Positions 63,053-64,000 of a stretch of DNA of 64,000 bases are shown piece after piece. How positions within the stretch are numbered: the stretch's first letter is position 1; each line of letters opens with the position of its first letter. The notes below the pieces were generated by a model that had not been told where the DNA came from, ran no database searches, and worked only from the letters and a program-made list of their open reading frames with translations. The position numbers and the translations under genes are program-made. The stretch comes from JAKLHL01 sp964411885 (GTDB lineage: Bacteria > Bdellovibrionota > JAFGOL01), in assembly GCA_964411885.1 (NCBI GenBank), contig CAYPMK010000002.1, positions 1 to 64,000 of the forward strand, given 5' to 3'.

Positions 63053-63505
63053 TTAATTATATATAACCCTTAACGTAGCAATACCTACATAATTTCCATC
63101 CTGACTAGTTGAAACACTTGCCGTTGCACCAACAGTAATATCTGCTTTACCACTACTATTGAACGCCGCTGGAGCATTCAATACAAAAGTATCAACTGCA
63201 ATAGATCCGCTCACTCCCGGGGCATTCATATTAATACTGCTCTCTACTATAGAAGTTGAGATGCTCCTGTTTTTACCGCCTTCTGCAATAAAAGACGCTG
63301 CGCCTATATCATTAGGACTAACAGTAATGTCAAAAGATGAACCTGTAATAGTAGTGTCTGGGAATAAAAGATCTTGTATCTTATCTATGGTAATAGGTTT
63401 GTAAAGTTTTAAACCAATATTGAAATTACTGTCACTTGCCAACAACCCTTTGGTCGTCAGCAAGATGAACAGAACTATAAATATTTTAAGTCGATTGAAC
63501 TCCAC
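63053..63505 (-). CDS. DUF4402-like pilus subunit (divergent paralogue)
   Basis: A 150-residue precursor beginning with GTG at 63505 (AAAGGTGG upstream) with signal peptide (KIFIVLFILLTTKGLLA). The mature part NFNIGLKLYKPITIDKIQDLLFPDTTITG is close to the 62444/63531 subunit, with a donor-strand-like start. It ends GNYVGIATLRVIYN (penultimate Tyr, Gly at -14). It starts 25 nt after the 63531 gene on the same strand, so both are co-transcribed. Confidence 0.83.
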   Translation of the reverse strand: MEFNRLKIFIVLFILLTTKGLLASDSNFNIGLKLYKPITIDKIQDLLFPDTTITGSSFDITVSPNDIGAASFIAEGGKNRSISTSIVESSINMNAPGVSGSIAVDTFVLNAPAAFNSSGKADITVGATASVSTSQDGNYVGIATLRVIYN

Positions 63506-63526
63506 TCATCATCACCACCTTTAATA

Positions 63527-64000
63527 CAACTTAGTTATAAACTACTCTCATCGTTGCTGTACCAGAATAGTTTCCATCTTCACTATTTGAAAGTACATGC
63601 GCTGTTGCTCCTACCTTTATACCATTTGCATTACCGCTGTTGTCAAACGCTGTTGGCGCACTAACTACAAAGTTATCTACTGCTATTGATGTTGCTACCC
63701 CAGGTGCACTCATGCTAATACTACTCTCTACTATTGAACTTGATATACTTCTGTTCTTTCCACCCTGTGCATTAAATGCTGCTGCACCAGTATCACTTGT
63801 CGCTACTGCTATATCAAATGCTGATCCTGTCAATGTAGCATCTGGGAACAATAGATCCTGTACCTTGTCTATTGTAATTGGTTTGTAAAGTTTTAGTGTT
63901 ACGTTAAAACTCCTGTCTGTTGCCATCGCCGTCGCACTTAACATCGCAATCATTATTAATAATTTTTTCATGGCCCTTTTCCCCCTTTCTTTTCTTTTTA
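63527..64000. repeat. exact direct repeat, second copy, cut by the window edge
   Basis: Partner of 62440-62913. Sequence identity breaks one base before 63527 (T versus A), fixing the left boundary just before the stop codon of the subunit gene. Confidence 0.9.
63531..63971 (-). CDS. DUF4402-like major pilus subunit (copy 2, identical)
   Basis: Identical at protein and DNA level to the 62444-62884 gene, including the ribosome-site leader to the window end. It has the same signal peptide, donor-strand-like start and C-terminal pilin signature. It is followed after 25 nt by the divergent paralogue 63053. If copy 1's sigma-54 site is also duplicated it lies outside the window. Confidence 0.85.
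   Translation of the reverse strand: MKKLLIMIAMLSATAMATDRSFNVTLKLYKPITIDKVQDLLFPDATLTGSAFDIAVATSDTGAAAFNAQGGKNRSISSSIVESSISMSAPGVATSIAVDNFVVSAPTAFDNSGNANGIKVGATAHVLSNSEDGNYSGTATMRVVYN

Overview
The window is a low-GC piece of chromosome from a diderm (Gram-negative type), rod-shaped bacterium. The diderm call rests on LPS-core heptose genes (HldE-type kinase, family 9 heptosyltransferase), several signal-peptide porin or beta-barrel proteins, and a chaperone/usher-like export locus. Rod shape rests on mreB-mreC-mreD-PBP2-RodA. I cannot place the phylum. TrmFO, pyruvoyl arginine decarboxylase and a GldG-like ABC system would fit several deep-branching or delta-like lineages. Five runs of exactly 100 N show that this is a draft scaffold with gaps of unknown true length, and they cut six genes. 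Genes are tightly packed, mostly on the minus strand. Shine-Dalgarno GGAGG sites are common, TTG and GTG starts are frequent, and four convergent pairs share their stop tetranucleotide.

Layout. 1-13 kb: phosphohexomutase (cut by the window edge), Lon, YciO, outer-membrane and DUF1566 proteins, a GldFG-like ABC system, and four small Cys-rich zinc-ribbon-like proteins. 13-24.5 kb: porin, UvrC without its C-terminal HhH domain, Apt, TopA, DprA, Ndk, NadB, a MscS-type TM-helix protein and a secreted beta-helix protein running into a gap. 24.6-30.5 kb: a 130-bp imperfect inverted repeat abutting tRNA-Leu(CAA), then the rod-shape operon. 30.5-35 kb: a PlsB-like acyltransferase, DUF4416, heptose kinase, heptosyltransferase and a methyltransferase. 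35-42.4 kb: TPR and receiver proteins, a PvlArgDC-agmatinase putrescine operon, TrmFO, an XRE regulator, PrmA and a PPC/DUF296 protein. 42.4-51.6 kb: M18 aminopeptidase, GpmA, CorC-like protein, M3 oligopeptidase, MscS channel, aminopeptidase P and DapB. 51.6-57.8 kb: two stand-alone receivers, an NtrC-type sigma-54 activator and a four-PAS hybrid histidine kinase. 57.9-64 kb: a usher-like protein, a PapD-like chaperone and five DUF4402-like subunit genes (one cut by a gap, two identical).

The most interesting region is 52-64 kb. The small secreted proteins end with the classical pilin signature (penultimate Tyr, Gly 14 residues from the end) and stand beside a PapD-like chaperone and a divergent usher. 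The hybrid kinase follows the usher by 15 nt on the same strand. An NtrC-type activator lies next door, and a sigma-54-like promoter precedes one subunit gene. I read this as a divergent, environmentally regulated chaperone-usher surface fibre. One subunit lacks the N-terminal donor-strand stretch and is a candidate tip.

Other points of note: a set of genes whose -10 box lies only 6-9 nt before the start codon with no Shine-Dalgarno site (possible leaderless mRNAs), a UvrC lacking HhH, and a secreted protein with a retropepsin-like fold that has lost its catalytic Asp. All family calls are from reading the sequence; no database search was run.
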